The notes below the pieces were generated by a model. It had not been told where the DNA came from and searched no databases. It saw only the letters and a program-made list of their open reading frames with translations. Positions 35,361 to 45,426 of a DNA stretch of 64,000 nucleotides are shown piece after piece. Position numbers and translations under genes: made by a program. Position 1 is the stretch's first letter. Each line of letters starts with the position of its first letter. The stretch comes from Marinibacterium sp. (GTDB lineage Bacteria > Pseudomonadota > Alphaproteobacteria > Rhodobacterales > Rhodobacteraceae), in the NCBI GenBank assembly GCA_017643305.1, contig JAEPNQ010000001.1, positions 115,900 through 179,899 of the forward strand, given 5' to 3'.

Positions 35361-36587
35361 ATGGGCCAGACACCGCCGAAATCGCCGTTGGCTCCGGACC
35401 AATTCCCGGATTTGCCCGCAATTGGTGGCGCAACGTTCGCGACGGCGTCGGCCGGTGTCAAATACAAGGGCCGTACGGATGTGATGCTAGCCGTTCTTGC
35501 ACCGGGCACATCTGTGGCGGGCGTATTTACCAAATCCTCCACCCGGTCGGCGGCGGTTCTTAATTGCCAGGATAAGATTGGTGGCAACAGCACGGACGGT
35601 GCGGCCATTCTGGTAAACTCTGGGAATGCCAATGCGTTTACTGGGCACTACGGCCAGACCTCAGTTCTGGAACTGGTGTCGGGCGTGGCCAGCATCGCCG
35701 ATGTTCCGGCCGGGCGGGTGTTCACCTCCTCTACCGGGGTGATCGGTGAACCGCTGCCGCATGACCGCATCTTAGGTGTTTTGTCGGACCTGTCAGGCAA
35801 GCTGGACGGCGGCGGCATGGCTGACGCAGCCCAAGCGATCATGACGACAGATACGTTTGCCAAGGGCGCTGCCCGAACCATTTCGGTGGATGGTACGCCT
35901 GTGTCCATCGCTGGCATCGCCAAAGGCTCCGGCATGATCGCACCGGATATGGCGACGATGCTGGTTTACGTCTTCACAGATGCGCAGGTCGAACAATCCG
36001 CCTTGCAGTCAATGGTGTCAGAACTGAACGAAACCAGTTTCAACTGCATCACGGTGGATAGTGATACCTCCACATCCGACACGGTTCTGGTTGCCGCTAC
36101 AGGCACCAGCGGTGTGGATTGCGGGGCAAATACCGCATTCCGGGATGCACTGGGTGAGGTGATGACCGATCTTGCCCATCTCGTCGTACGCGATGGCGAG
36201 GGGGCGACCAAGTTTGTTGAGGTCGCTGTCACTGGCGCGCTGTCTGATGCTGAGGCCAAGACGCATGCTTTGGCCATTGCAAATTCCCCCCTCGTGAAAA
36301 CCGCCATTGCGGGCGAGGATCCGAATTGGGGCCGTATTGTAATGGCGATCGGGAAATCCGGTGCGACGGCGGACCGCGATCTGCTGAGCATCTGGTTTGA
36401 TGATATTCTGGTGGCGGAAAAAGGCTGGGTTTCGCCGACTTATCGGGAAGAAGACGGCGCGGACGTGATGTTAAAGCAGGATATCCCGATTCGCGTCGAT
36501 CTGGGCTTGGGTGACGGCACGGCGACCGTCTGGACCTGCGACCTGACGCATGGCTACATAACCATCAACGCGGACTACCGGTCTTGA
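35361..36587 (+). CDS. argJ: Bifunctional glutamate N-acetyltransferase / ornithine acetyltransferase
   Basis: A 408-residue self-cleaving enzyme that transfers acetyl from acetylornithine to glutamate in the cyclic arginine pathway. GSGMIAPDMATMLVYVFTDA holds the autocleavage site, where the Thr of MATML becomes the nucleophile of the beta chain. NSGNANAFTG and EDPNWGRIVMAIG are other family signatures. Starts 2 nt after the isomerase gene and overlaps mutT by 4 nt. argG is elsewhere in this window (62 kb). Confidence 0.97.
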   Translation: MGQTPPKSPLAPDQFPDLPAIGGATFATASAGVKYKGRTDVMLAVLAPGTSVAGVFTKSSTRSAAVLNCQDKIGGNSTDGAAILVNSGNANAFTGHYGQTSVLELVSGVASIADVPAGRVFTSSTGVIGEPLPHDRILGVLSDLSGKLDGGGMADAAQAIMTTDTFAKGAARTISVDGTPVSIAGIAKGSGMIAPDMATMLVYVFTDAQVEQSALQSMVSELNETSFNCITVDSDTSTSDTVLVAATGTSGVDCGANTAFRDALGEVMTDLAHLVVRDGEGATKFVEVAVTGALSDAEAKTHALAIANSPLVKTAIAGEDPNWGRIVMAIGKSGATADRDLLSIWFDDILVAEKGWVSPTYREEDGADVMLKQDIPIRVDLGLGDGTATVWTCDLTHGYITINADYRS

Positions 36588-36982
36588 AAACGGTTCTGGT
36601 GTCTGCCGTCGCCTTGATTGATATCGATGGCCGGGTGTTGCTGGCCCAGCGCCCCGCAGGCAAAAGCATGGCTGGGCTGTGGGAGTTTCCGGGCGGCAAA
36701 GTCGAACCGGGCGAAACACCGGAACACGCGTTGATCCGCGAGCTGCGGGAAGAGCTGGGAATTGATACCTGGGCGTCCTGTCTCGCACCGCTGACATTCG
36801 CCAGCCACAGCTACGACAATTTCCATCTTTTGATGCCGCTTTTTGTCTGCCGGAAATGGAATGGGACACCGCAGCCAAAGGAAGGGCAGAATTTAAAATG
36901 GGTCCGTGCAAAGGATTTGCGCGAATATCCTATGCCTGCCGCAGACCTGCCATTGATCCCAATTTTGCGCGACTGGCTGTGA
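36584..36982 (+). CDS. mutT: 8-oxo-dGTP diphosphatase
   Basis: A 132-residue Nudix hydrolase that clears oxidised dGTP. The Nudix box is GGKVEPGETPEHALIRELREE followed by LGI, exact for the consensus; VLLAQRPAGKSMAGLWEFPG is the MutT-specific lead-in. The start is probably TTG 36584, overlapping the argJ stop as TTGA; no ATG lies at a suitable place, so coupled translation is expected. Last gene of the isomerase-argJ-mutT operon. Confidence 0.92.
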   Translation: MKTVLVSAVALIDIDGRVLLAQRPAGKSMAGLWEFPGGKVEPGETPEHALIRELREELGIDTWASCLAPLTFASHSYDNFHLLMPLFVCRKWNGTPQPKEGQNLKWVRAKDLREYPMPAADLPLIPILRDWL

Positions 36983-37177
36983 ATCACCTGATTCGCGGCA
37001 AGTGCGCTTCACAAAAATCTGGTAAATCTGCCACGGTTTCTTGAGAAAAGTGCATAAATTGGGCAGTTTTGCTCCAATTGCTATATTTTTATCAAACCTT
37101 TCTTGTTTCTTACTTATACTTTTGGGATAGCAATTATGCTTTTTTGGGGAGAAGTCGGCTTGCTTCGTACAATCACA

Positions 37178-37294
37178 ATGGGATCATACGTATCGGTGCA
37201 AGGGACATTTGTCCGCGCGCTTCCGTTTGGCAAGATCGCCGTTCGCGTCGGTTCGAAAGTTTATGAAGGGTTACCTGTTCAAAAGGCCGCCTAA
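37178..37294 (+). CDS. Possible 38-residue protein
   Basis: In the 388-nt space between mutT and infB. MGSYVSVQGTFVRALPFGKIAVRVGSKVYEG reads like a small compact beta protein with balanced composition, and the frame extends upstream to 37103 in hydrophobic, less convincing sequence. An AT-rich stretch (37060-37140) before it could hold a promoter. No family recognised, and no strong ribosome site. Confidence 0.4.
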   Translation: MGSYVSVQGTFVRALPFGKIAVRVGSKVYEGLPVQKAA

Positions 37295-37305
37295 GCTCAC
37301 ACAAT

Positions 37306-37343
37306 GAAAACAAGAAAGGGCTCGTATGGGATGGTACGCGCCC
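37306..37343 (-). terminator. Terminator of the rimP-nusA-infB operon
   Basis: On the minus strand GGGC-G-CGTA pairs with TACG-A-GCCC across an 8-nt loop, followed by a T-rich tail (TTTCTTGTTTTC), 28 nt after the infB stop. Confidence 0.65.
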
Positions 37344-37370
37344 ATTTATTTGGTCTTGTTGGTCTGAAGA

Positions 37371-39854
37371 TTAGTCCAGGACCCGTGTGACTTCTTCACG
37401 TTCGAAAATCTCGATAACATCACTCGGACGGATGTCATCATAGTTCTCAAACGCCATGCCGCATTCCTGACCAGACTGCACTTCGGCCACTTCGTCTTTA
37501 AAGCGTTTCAGGGTCTTCAGCGTGCCTTCGTGAATCACCACGTTATCGCGCAGCAGACGCACACCGGCCGACCGGCGGGCAACACCTTCCGTGACCAGAC
37601 AGCCCGCCACCTTGCCGACGCCAGACACTTTGAAGACTTCTTTGATCTCCGCATACCCGATGAAGTTTTCGCGGATTTCGGCCGAAAGCAAGCCACTGGC
37701 CGCGGCTTTGACATCATCCACAAGATCGTAGATTACGGAATAATACCTGATCTCCACACCCTTCTGGTTCGCAGTGTTTCGTGCCGGCGCGTTGGCCCGG
37801 ACGTTGAACCCGAAGATTGGGGCATGGCTGGCTTCGGCAAGGCCAACATCGGTTTCTGTGATCGCACCAACACCGGAATGCAGCACGCGCACGCGCACTT
37901 CCTCGTTACCGATCTTTTCCATCGCCTGGACGATAGCTTCGGCGGAACCCTGCACGTCAGCTTTGACCAGAATGGGTAGCTCGGCGACGTTTTCGTCTTC
38001 CTTGGTCTTGGCCATAAGCTGCTCCAACGTGGTCGCAGCACCGGCTGCAGCACGTTTTTCCTTGGCCGCGTTCGCACGGTATTCAGCGATTTCACGTGCT
38101 TGGGCTTCAGTCTCCACCACGTTCAGAACGTCGCCAGCTTCGGGTGTGCCGTTCAGACCCAGAACCTCTACCGGAACCGACGGACCAGCGACTTTCACCC
38201 GCTTACCCTGGTCGTTTTCCATGGCCCGGACCTTGCCCCACTGTTCCCCAACAACAAAGATATCGCCCTGATTCAGCGTTCCGTTCTGGACCAGAACGGT
38301 AGCCACAGGGCCACGGCCAACGTCCAACTTGGCTTCGATCACGGCACCTTGGGCAGCCCGGGTCGGATTGGCCTTGAGTTCCAGGATTTCAGCCTGCAGC
38401 GCTATGGATTCCAGCAATGCAACCAGACCCTGACCGGTGATCGCGGAAACTTCGACGTCCTGCACTTCACCGGAAAGCGCTTCTACGATGACCTCGTGCT
38501 GCAAAAGATCGGTCCGCACTTTCTGCGGATCGGCTTCTGGCCGGTCGATCTTGTTGATCGCCACGATCATCGGTACTTCGGCAGCCTTGGCGTGGTTGAT
38601 CGCTTCGACCGTCTGCGGCATCACCGCATCATCTGCAGCCACAACCAGAACGACGATGTCCGTAACCTGCGCCCCACGGGACCGCATGGAGGTAAAGGCC
38701 GCGTGACCCGGCGTGTCGAGGAAGGTCAGAACCTGCCCGTCTTCCGCCTTCACCTGATACGCACCAATGTGCTGGGTGATCCCACCCGCTTCGCCAGACA
38801 CAACCTTGGCATTTCGGACCGCATCCAGCAGAGAGGTCTTACCGTGGTCGACGTGGCCCATAACGGTAATAACCGGCGGACGCGATTCGAGATCTTCTTC
38901 CTTGTCATCGACAGAGTCGATTACGTCTTCAACATCGGAATCCGAAACGCGCACAACGTTGTGGCCGAATTCTTCGATAATCAGTTCGGCTGTATCTGCG
39001 TCAATCGTCTGGTTCTGAGTCACCATCATGCCCATCTGCATGAGGGATTTCACCACCTCACCCACACGTTCAGCCATTCGATTGGCCAGCTCGGACACCA
39101 CAATTGCCTCGGGCAACTGTACGTCGCGCACAACCTTTTCCCGCTCAACCGCTCCGCCCATGGCTTTCTGCCGCGCGCGCTCCTGTTTCCGCTTCATCGC
39201 AGCCATGGACCGCTGACGACCGCCATCGCCACCTGCCAGCGCCTGGTTCAGCGTCAACTTGCCAGACCGGCGACCTTCATCGCGGCCTTTGCCGCGAGAC
39301 GATTTATCCTGGTCGCGGTCATTGCGGCGCGGAGTCTGCGACGGCGCAGGTTTGTTGGCACCACCACGCGGTGCTTCCCGTGCAAGTTCGGGCGGCGCGT
39401 TTGCGGCCACTTCAGCGGCACGCTTGGCTTCTTCAGCCTCCTGGCGCTTGCGTTCTTCTTCTTCGGCCTTGGCACGGGCGCGTTCTTCACGCTCTTTTTC
39501 TTCCCGTTCCTTGGCTTCCGCTTCTGCGCGGCGGCGATCACGTTCTTCCTGACGCGCCTTTTCTTCTGCTTCGCGGCGGGCAGTTTCTTCAGATTCGCGG
39601 GCCTTGGCGGCCTGGACCGCTTTCAGCCGGCGCTGCATTTCTGCATCAGAAATCCCAGCCGGACGGCGCGAAGGATCGCCCGCCGGCGCTGAGCCGCCGG
39701 GTTTGGAACCACCCGGCTTGGGCACCACAACGCGTTTGCGCTTGGTTTCCACAACGACATTCTTGGTCCGGCCATGGCTGAAACTCTGTTTCACATTCCC
39801 AGGCCGGGACCCACCACGCAGGCCCAATGTCTTTTTGCCGTCAGTATCGCTCAT
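37371..39854 (-). CDS. infB: Translation initiation factor IF-2
   Basis: An 827-residue GTPase that places initiator tRNA on the 30S subunit. The first 270 residues are a Lys/Glu/Arg-rich flexible region with a coiled-coil (about 85-150); the G domain starts near residue 330 with [10 protein letters not shown], then DTPGHAAF and NKIDRPEA; domains II-IV follow to a normal C-terminus. ATG 39854 overlaps the ylxR stop (ATGA). Last gene of the rimP-nusA-ylxR-infB operon. Confidence 0.97.
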   Translation of the reverse strand: MSDTDGKKTLGLRGGSRPGNVKQSFSHGRTKNVVVETKRKRVVVPKPGGSKPGGSAPAGDPSRRPAGISDAEMQRRLKAVQAAKARESEETARREAEEKARQEERDRRRAEAEAKEREEKEREERARAKAEEEERKRQEAEEAKRAAEVAANAPPELAREAPRGGANKPAPSQTPRRNDRDQDKSSRGKGRDEGRRSGKLTLNQALAGGDGGRQRSMAAMKRKQERARQKAMGGAVEREKVVRDVQLPEAIVVSELANRMAERVGEVVKSLMQMGMMVTQNQTIDADTAELIIEEFGHNVVRVSDSDVEDVIDSVDDKEEDLESRPPVITVMGHVDHGKTSLLDAVRNAKVVSGEAGGITQHIGAYQVKAEDGQVLTFLDTPGHAAFTSMRSRGAQVTDIVVLVVAADDAVMPQTVEAINHAKAAEVPMIVAINKIDRPEADPQKVRTDLLQHEVIVEALSGEVQDVEVSAITGQGLVALLESIALQAEILELKANPTRAAQGAVIEAKLDVGRGPVATVLVQNGTLNQGDIFVVGEQWGKVRAMENDQGKRVKVAGPSVPVEVLGLNGTPEAGDVLNVVETEAQAREIAEYRANAAKEKRAAAGAATTLEQLMAKTKEDENVAELPILVKADVQGSAEAIVQAMEKIGNEEVRVRVLHSGVGAITETDVGLAEASHAPIFGFNVRANAPARNTANQKGVEIRYYSVIYDLVDDVKAAASGLLSAEIRENFIGYAEIKEVFKVSGVGKVAGCLVTEGVARRSAGVRLLRDNVVIHEGTLKTLKRFKDEVAEVQSGQECGMAFENYDDIRPSDVIEIFEREEVTRVLD

Positions 39855-40483
39855 GAAGCCTTTTTTCCTTTCAGGCGGCCGGTACCGCCATCAATTCCGC
39901 GTACGCCCTGTAATCTTTGGGCTTCCTCTACAACACGCGGCGTGAGTCCGCCAGAGGCGAGCGCTGCATGTATCACAGTTTGGCGTCCAAACGCCATGCC
40001 CAACTCGTCTGCAGTCAGGAATCCGATGAACACACCCTTGTAGGGTGTGCTCAGTTTCGATTTGCCACGCTCCGATCCATCACTGGCTTGAATCAGCACA
40101 TGGGCCGTTTCACGCATCAGCCAGTCTTTGACCTTTTCGTAACCGGCGATGGCATCGCCAGATTTGCGTACCAGGCTGATCAGATCGGTGACGCGGCGTA
40201 TCAACATCGCATCGATCTGATCGATCAACTCCGGAACCGCCTTGGCCGGTTGCTTGAACCCGCGAGAAAACAGAGCTTTTTTAACGGTCATTTCCAGCGC
40301 CGCACGATCTGCCGCAACATAAACCCCGCGCCCTGGCAGTTTGCCCAAAAGGTCGGGCACCACCACGCCATCAGAGTCCAGCACGAACCGGATCAACCCA
40401 GATCTGGGTTGAACGTCACCCGTTGCGATGCACCGGCGTTCCGGTTCATCGCCCCGAGTTTTTGAAACGCCGCCGCGCGACAT
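39851..40483 (-). CDS. YlxR-family RNA-binding protein (DUF448) with C-terminal ribosomal L7Ae-like domain
   Basis: A 210-residue protein. [20 protein letters not shown] starts the DUF448/YlxR fold (about residues 15-90), with [28 protein letters not shown] its end. Residues about 100-190 ([26 protein letters not shown]) resemble the L7Ae/L30e RNA-binding fold; this fusion is usual in alphaproteobacteria. Placed between nusA and infB, as in most bacteria, suggesting a role in transcription-translation coupling or RNase P function. Confidence 0.93.
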   Translation of the reverse strand: MSRGGVSKTRGDEPERRCIATGDVQPRSGLIRFVLDSDGVVVPDLLGKLPGRGVYVAADRAALEMTVKKALFSRGFKQPAKAVPELIDQIDAMLIRRVTDLISLVRKSGDAIAGYEKVKDWLMRETAHVLIQASDGSERGKSKLSTPYKGVFIGFLTADELGMAFGRQTVIHAALASGGLTPRVVEEAQRLQGVRGIDGGTGRLKGKKAS

Positions 40484-40507
40484 TCCCGCACCATCCGGAG
40501 CCTGAGA

Positions 40508-42133
40508 TCAGGCCCCGGCCTCCTCTTCAGTGTCCGCCTCTTCGTCGATGCCTTCCTCTTCTTCGACTTCGAGATCCGCGGGATCGACCCAACCCAGCAG
40601 AATGCGGGCCGTCATAACCAGGTGCTGCGCTTCTTCCAGCGACACATCAAACGGCTCAAGAATACCGTCATCCTTGCTGCGTTCGCCATCGACCGTGGTC
40701 CAGCCACCGGCCAGTTCCCAGTCCGCGCAAGTGGCGAAGTCTTCCAGCGTTTTCACATCGTCTTTGGCCAGCGCTTCGATCATTTGAGGTGTCAAACCGT
40801 CGAAATCAATAAGGCTGTCTTCGACGCCCAGCGCACGGGCATTTTCCAACGCGGCGCGCGCTTGCGCCTCCAGATAATCGCGGGCGCGCGCTTGCAGTTC
40901 TTCAGCGGTACCTTCGTCGACACCGTCGATGACGAGAAGTTCGTCCAGTTCGACATAGGCCACTTCTTCGAGGTTGGTGAAACCTTCAGAAACCAGAAGC
41001 TGGGCAAAGAATTCATCCAGATCCAGCGAATCCATGAACAGTTTGGTGCGCTGTTCAAATTCAGCCTGACGGCGAGCGCTTTCTTCGGCCTCGGTCATGA
41101 TGTCGATATCCAGACCGGTCAATTGACTGGCCAGACGTACGTTTTGACCGCGGCGGCCGATGGCCAAGCTCAACTGTTCTTCAGGAACGACAACTTCGAT
41201 GCGTTCGGCTTCTTCGTCCAGAACCACCTTGCTGACTTCAGCAGGCTGCAGCGCATTCACCAGGAAAGTCGGCTGGTCTTCGTTCCACGGGATGATGTCG
41301 ATCTTTTCACCCTGAAGTTCGTTCACCACGGCCTGAACCCGGCTGCCACGCATACCAACGCAGGCACCAACCGGATCGATGGACCCGTCATAAGAAATAA
41401 CCGCAATCTTGGCACGCGAACCCGGATCACGGGCCACAGCCTTGATTTCGATGATGCCATCATAGATCTCCGGCACTTCCATCTTGAACAGCTCAGCCAT
41501 GAATTCCGGCGCGGTGCGCGACAGGAAGATCTGCGGGCCACGCGGCTCACGCCGAACATCCTTGATGTAGCAGCGGATGCGGTCATTCGGGCGGTAACTT
41601 TCGCGACCGATCTTTTCGTTCCGGCGCAGCACAGCTTCACCAGCGCCTACATCAACCACCACGTTGCCGTATTCTTCACGCTTGACCACTCCGTTGATTA
41701 TGGTGCCTGCGCGGTCCTTGAATTCTTCGTACTGACGGTCGCGTTCTGCTTCGCGAACCTTCTGCAGAATCACCTGCTTGGCCGACTGTGCCGCGATCCG
41801 GCCCATTTCCACCGGCGGGACCTCTTCGATGAACTGGTCGCCAACCTTAGGGTCGTCCATGTACTGCTTGGCCTGCTCGACCGTGAATTCAGCCTGGTAG
41901 TTTTCCAGCTCTTCATCCTCGACCACGGTGCGTACGCGGGTGAACGTTGCCTTACCGGTTTTGCGGTCGATGGACACGCGAATATCCATTTCCGCGCCGT
42001 AGCGGCTTTTGGCGGCACGGGCGAGGCTTTCTTCCATCGCTTCGACCACAAGGCCCGGCTCGATCATCTTTTCGCGGGCCACGGCCTCTGCGGTTTGCAA
42101 CAGCTCAAGCTGGTTCGCAGATGTGATTGCCAT
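40508..42133 (-). CDS. nusA: Transcription termination/antitermination factor NusA
   Basis: A 541-residue RNA polymerase-binding factor. Order: N-terminal polymerase-binding domain (1-130), S1 domain (about 135-200), two KH domains (about 205-345, with VGACVGMRGSRVQAV and AIGRRGQNVRLA), and C-terminal acidic helix-hairpin-helix repeats, ending in a Glu-rich tail. ATG 42133 is preceded by GGAGGAACA and overlaps the rimP stop. A hairpin-plus-T-run in the rimP leader may allow NusA to control its own operon. Confidence 0.96.
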   Translation of the reverse strand: MAITSANQLELLQTAEAVAREKMIEPGLVVEAMEESLARAAKSRYGAEMDIRVSIDRKTGKATFTRVRTVVEDEELENYQAEFTVEQAKQYMDDPKVGDQFIEEVPPVEMGRIAAQSAKQVILQKVREAERDRQYEEFKDRAGTIINGVVKREEYGNVVVDVGAGEAVLRRNEKIGRESYRPNDRIRCYIKDVRREPRGPQIFLSRTAPEFMAELFKMEVPEIYDGIIEIKAVARDPGSRAKIAVISYDGSIDPVGACVGMRGSRVQAVVNELQGEKIDIIPWNEDQPTFLVNALQPAEVSKVVLDEEAERIEVVVPEEQLSLAIGRRGQNVRLASQLTGLDIDIMTEAEESARRQAEFEQRTKLFMDSLDLDEFFAQLLVSEGFTNLEEVAYVELDELLVIDGVDEGTAEELQARARDYLEAQARAALENARALGVEDSLIDFDGLTPQMIEALAKDDVKTLEDFATCADWELAGGWTTVDGERSKDDGILEPFDVSLEEAQHLVMTARILLGWVDPADLEVEEEEGIDEEADTEEEAGA

Positions 42134-42711
42134 CACTGTTCCTCCACTTTCGGTGTTTCGGTTTCTATTTCGTCGAATTCAGACTCGTTCAGTGCCTCGA
42201 CAGATTTCCTCTGCTTCAACATTTCACGAATCAGATCATCAGTGAGGACAAGTTTGGCGTCGCTCAGCCAATCGAATTTCAGGCCAATGGTGCCTTCTTC
42301 AACGTTGATTAGGACCTCGTCCTCTTCAACACCAGCCAGTTCACCTTTGAACCGGCGGCGACCATCGATCAGCTCGGCGGTTTCCAGCTTGGCTTCGTAA
42401 CCTTCGAACAGTTCGAAATCCTTGATGCGAGTCAGGGGCCGGTCGATACCGGGACTGGAAACTTCCAGCGTATAGGCATCGCTGATCGGGTCTTCGACAT
42501 CCATGATAGCGCTGATCGCGTTGGAAATTTCAGCGCAGTCGTCCACTTCAATGCCACCATCAGGTTTGTCGGCCATCACCTGCAACAGCGGAGATTTGCC
42601 CGACATCAATCGCACGCGGACCAGCTCACAGCCCAGATCCTCGATCACCGGTGTGATAATCTCAGCCAAGCGGCGGTCCATTGCCGTTTTTGCAATAAGG
42701 TCGTTCGACAT
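42133..42711 (-). CDS. rimP: Ribosome maturation factor RimP
   Basis: A 192-residue protein for 30S subunit assembly. [22 protein letters not shown] begins the N-terminal alpha-beta domain, and [19 protein letters not shown] with [20 protein letters not shown] spans the junction to the SH3-like C-terminal domain. The C-terminal acidic tail is longer than in E. coli. ATG 42711 has AGGAAAG upstream. First gene of the operon; its ribosome site sits only 13 nt beyond a terminator-like hairpin. Confidence 0.95.
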   Translation of the reverse strand: MSNDLIAKTAMDRRLAEIITPVIEDLGCELVRVRLMSGKSPLLQVMADKPDGGIEVDDCAEISNAISAIMDVEDPISDAYTLEVSSPGIDRPLTRIKDFELFEGYEAKLETAELIDGRRRFKGELAGVEEDEVLINVEEGTIGLKFDWLSDAKLVLTDDLIREMLKQRKSVEALNESEFDEIETETPKVEEQ

Positions 42712-42724
42712 CTTTCCTGCACAT

Positions 42725-42781
42725 AAAAAAACGGGCCCGCGGCCCGTCCAATCTTCCGGTGGTGCTCCGGTTCAGTGAACC
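42725..42781 (-). promoter_or_regulatory. Terminator hairpin and upstream stems in the rimP leader (possible attenuator)
   Basis: On the minus strand ACGGGCC/GGCCCGT pairs over 7 bp (42731-42747, loop of 3) and runs into seven Ts ending 13 nt before the rimP start. Upstream are GGTTCAGTGAACC (42769-42781) and a CCGG...CCGG stem (42756-42770). No promoter fits between the T-run and the ribosome site, so rimP-nusA-infB transcription should pass through this element. Confidence 0.55.
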
Positions 42782-42834
42782 AGAACGCCGCTGTTGCTGA
42801 TCATATATGGGAGCCGCGCAAAAACCGCAAGAGC

Positions 42835-43647
42835 TCAGACCAGCCAGAAACGTTCTGCCATTCGCGGGTCGGATTTGGTGGTGGCGACCGGCAGGCCAAC
42901 AGTGTCGCGCAGAACCATATCCGTTAGGGCCACCTGCCCCTGAACAGGTGGGATAGTGTTGGCGTCCAGTGACACCACGGCATCTACAACGCCGTCATTG
43001 AAGGCCTGCGCACGCATTCCAGCATTGGACATGGCCACGATGTCCACGCGGTCGGCCCAGCCAAACTGGGCCTCTCCATAATGGCCATTGACCCGCACCG
43101 CTACCAAGCCACCGCCAGGCGTAACGTGGCGTGCGGCGTAGCAGCCGGTACCAATGATCCCATCGCCTTGCGTGTCAGAAGCCGGGCGCACAATGCAATC
43201 TGCGGATGCCAGACGAATCGGCAGATGCGGGTCACTGCCCTTCAATTCAACGCGCAGCTTGTTTGTGTCGACGATAACAACACCTGCCAGTTCTGGCAGG
43301 CCCAACGGAGCGCGTTCCAGCGAAATAGCCACATCTTCGGCCTGCATCAACTGACCGTCATGAAACCGAACGCCCCGGCGCAGGGTCAGCTGCCAGATCC
43401 GCGCATCAGCAGAGGTTTCCCAATCGGTTGCCAGACGCGGTTTCAGCAAACCATCTGGTGTAAGTTCAGTCAGTGTTTCGAACAGGGCGGAGGAAGCTTC
43501 GGGCGCCAGCCCGGATGGCACACGCGGAACAGCGATTTTCAGATGACCGCCGCATTTCGGCGCTGCATTCAAAGACACGCCCGCCGCAGCCAGCAGTGCA
43601 GCTGCGGCACCAGATGCAAACAAGGCACGGCGGTATACGCGGGTCAC
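42835..43647 (-). CDS. Short extracytoplasmic solute-binding protein (family 5 type)
   Basis: A 270-residue exported protein related to oligopeptide/nickel-binding proteins. The signal segment RRALFASGAAAALLAAAGVSLNA is followed by GGHLKIAVPRVP, FETLTELTPDGLLKPRLATDWE and WQLTLRRGVRFHDGQLMQAEDV, the classical N-terminal motifs of the family. At 270 residues it is about half the usual 500, with the C-terminal lobe missing, so ligand binding may differ. GTG 43647 has GGGAGAAA upstream and starts 1 nt after the pip stop. No permease genes are nearby. Confidence 0.8.
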   Translation of the reverse strand: MTRVYRRALFASGAAAALLAAAGVSLNAAPKCGGHLKIAVPRVPSGLAPEASSALFETLTELTPDGLLKPRLATDWETSADARIWQLTLRRGVRFHDGQLMQAEDVAISLERAPLGLPELAGVVIVDTNKLRVELKGSDPHLPIRLASADCIVRPASDTQGDGIIGTGCYAARHVTPGGGLVAVRVNGHYGEAQFGWADRVDIVAMSNAGMRAQAFNDGVVDAVVSLDANTIPPVQGQVALTDMVLRDTVGLPVATTKSDPRMAERFWLV

Positions 43648-43648
43648 C

Positions 43649-44626
43649 TTAGATTTCTCCCTTGCCGATCTGGTCCATCGCCCGCACAAGCTCTGCACTG
43701 ATCCCTGGTTCGGACAACGCGTGTCCAGCGTTTCGCACCATGCGCAGCTCACCCAACGGCCACTTTGCCGTGATCTCCCACGCTGCGCTGGGCGGACAGA
43801 TCATATCGTACCGACCCTGAACAACAATACCTGGAATTTTCGCAATCCGGTCCATGCGGTTTAGGATTTGCCCGTCTTCCTCAAGGAACCCACCATTCAC
43901 GAAATAATGGTTTTCCAGCCGGGCAAATGCGCGGGCGTATTCCCCGGGACTTTCCCCGGACGTTCCGGAAGAATGGATCGACGCCAGCGCGTTTTCCCAA
44001 GCGGACCAACTGCGCCCGTAGCGCATTTCAGCTGAAACATCACCGCAGAACAGACGCCGGTGGTAGGCGACAATCAGGTCGTCGCGTTCTTCTTCGGGGA
44101 TCGGGGAAACAAAACGTTCCCATGTTTCTGGCCAGAATTTGCCAGCACCGCCGCCATAGAACCAATCCAATTCCGCCTGTGTCATCGTGAAGACACCGCG
44201 CAGGATCAGATGCCGCGCACGCTCCGGATGGGTCTGGGCATAAATCAGCGCCAGCGTCGCGCCCCAGCTGCCACCAAAAACATACCATCGGTCGATCCCG
44301 AACAGGGTGCGAATTCGTTCGATATCCTCCACCAGGTGCCAGGTTGTGTTGGCCTCCACGCTGGCATGTGGACGCGATCGGCCGCAGCCGCGCTGATCAA
44401 ACAAGATGATGCGGTAAACACGGGGATCGAAGTAGCGCCGCATCGCCGGGCTGCACCCACCGCCAGGGCCGCCATGCAGGACTATCACCGGCAGGCCTTC
44501 GGGGTTGCCGCACTGCTCGACATATATTCTGTGCGAATCGCCAACATCCAGCATCCGCTGATCGTAAGGGTCGATCGGCGGATACAGGAATTGCACTGCG
44601 CGCTTTTGATCCGGGTTTCTATCCAT
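43649..44626 (-). CDS. pip: Prolyl iminopeptidase
   Basis: A 325-residue S33 alpha/beta-hydrolase that removes N-terminal proline. HGGPGGG is the oxyanion loop, [10 protein letters not shown] holds the nucleophile Ser, GRYDMICPP the Asp, and NAGHALSE the His; [13 protein letters not shown] is family-typical. ATG 44626 begins [21 protein letters not shown]; the longer frame upstream is rejected. Divergent from ubiG with a 41-nt gap, so the promoters must overlap the start regions. The solute-binding protein gene follows. Confidence 0.94.
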   Translation of the reverse strand: MDRNPDQKRAVQFLYPPIDPYDQRMLDVGDSHRIYVEQCGNPEGLPVIVLHGGPGGGCSPAMRRYFDPRVYRIILFDQRGCGRSRPHASVEANTTWHLVEDIERIRTLFGIDRWYVFGGSWGATLALIYAQTHPERARHLILRGVFTMTQAELDWFYGGGAGKFWPETWERFVSPIPEEERDDLIVAYHRRLFCGDVSAEMRYGRSWSAWENALASIHSSGTSGESPGEYARAFARLENHYFVNGGFLEEDGQILNRMDRIAKIPGIVVQGRYDMICPPSAAWEITAKWPLGELRMVRNAGHALSEPGISAELVRAMDQIGKGEI

Positions 44627-44667
44627 GTTCGCTCTATATAAGGCCAAGCAAGCAAAAGAGTACACGG

Positions 44668-45426
44668 ATGTTCGGCATGCAATCTGAAACAAACACAGTC
44701 GATCACGCAGAAGTCTCCAAATTCGAAGCAATGGCGAACGAATGGTGGGATCCGCATGGAAAATTCAAACCGCTGCACATGCTCAACCCCTGCCGGTTGG
44801 ACTACATCACTACCCAGATCGCCGGGGAGTTTGGACGAGATCTGAACGCACCGCTGCCATTTGCCGGGCTGCGGCTGTTGGATATTGGATGTGGTGGCGG
44901 ATTGCTGAGCGAGCCTATGGCGCGTCTGGGTGCGGACGTGGTTGGCGCCGATGCCGCGGAGCGCAACATTCCAGTTGCACAGGTACATGCAGAGCGGTCC
45001 GGGCTGGACATTGACTACCGCAACACCACCGCTGAAGCGTTGGCCGACCAGGGCGAACAGTTCGATGTTATTCTGAACATGGAAGTTGTGGAACACGTGG
45101 CAGACCCATTGGGCTATCTCACTGCTTGCAGAATACTGTTGAAGCAAGGCGGGTTGCACATCTGTTCAACCATTAATCGGAACCCGAAATCCTATGCTAT
45201 GGCAATCTTCGGGGCAGAGGTCGTGATGCGCTGGCTGCCCAAAGGCACCCATGACTGGTCCAAGTTCATTACACCGGATGAACTGTACGATTTGCTGCAA
45301 CAGGCGAGGCTGAAGCCAGTGGACCGCAAGGGGTTCGTCTTCAATCCAATCAGTTGGAGCTGGCGTATTTCCGACCGGGACTTGAGCGTGAATTACGTTA
45401 CGGCCAGCGTTAGTCCCCAAGCTTGA
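44668..45426 (+). CDS. ubiG: Ubiquinone biosynthesis O-methyltransferase UbiG
   Basis: A 252-residue SAM-dependent methyltransferase that performs both O-methylations of ubiquinone synthesis. [29 protein letters not shown] is the UbiG lead-in, [16 protein letters not shown] is SAM motif I, and [11 protein letters not shown] motif II region; the C-terminal [15 protein letters not shown] is characteristic. ATG 44668; ATG 44677 is also possible. The 3' end overlaps the convergent MarR gene by 17 nt. Confidence 0.96.
   Translation: MFGMQSETNTVDHAEVSKFEAMANEWWDPHGKFKPLHMLNPCRLDYITTQIAGEFGRDLNAPLPFAGLRLLDIGCGGGLLSEPMARLGADVVGADAAERNIPVAQVHAERSGLDIDYRNTTAEALADQGEQFDVILNMEVVEHVADPLGYLTACRILLKQGGLHICSTINRNPKSYAMAIFGAEVVMRWLPKGTHDWSKFITPDELYDLLQQARLKPVDRKGFVFNPISWSWRISDRDLSVNYVTASVSPQA

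Noticed and set aside
38100..39692. 530-codon open frame on the plus strand
   Set aside because: Antisense to infB; low-complexity Phe/Leu-rich translation reflecting the Lys/Glu repeats of IF-2.
40622..42400. 592-codon open frame on the plus strand
   Set aside because: It is fully antisense to nusA and rimP, which have clear domains; its translation is a shadow of high-GC codon usage.
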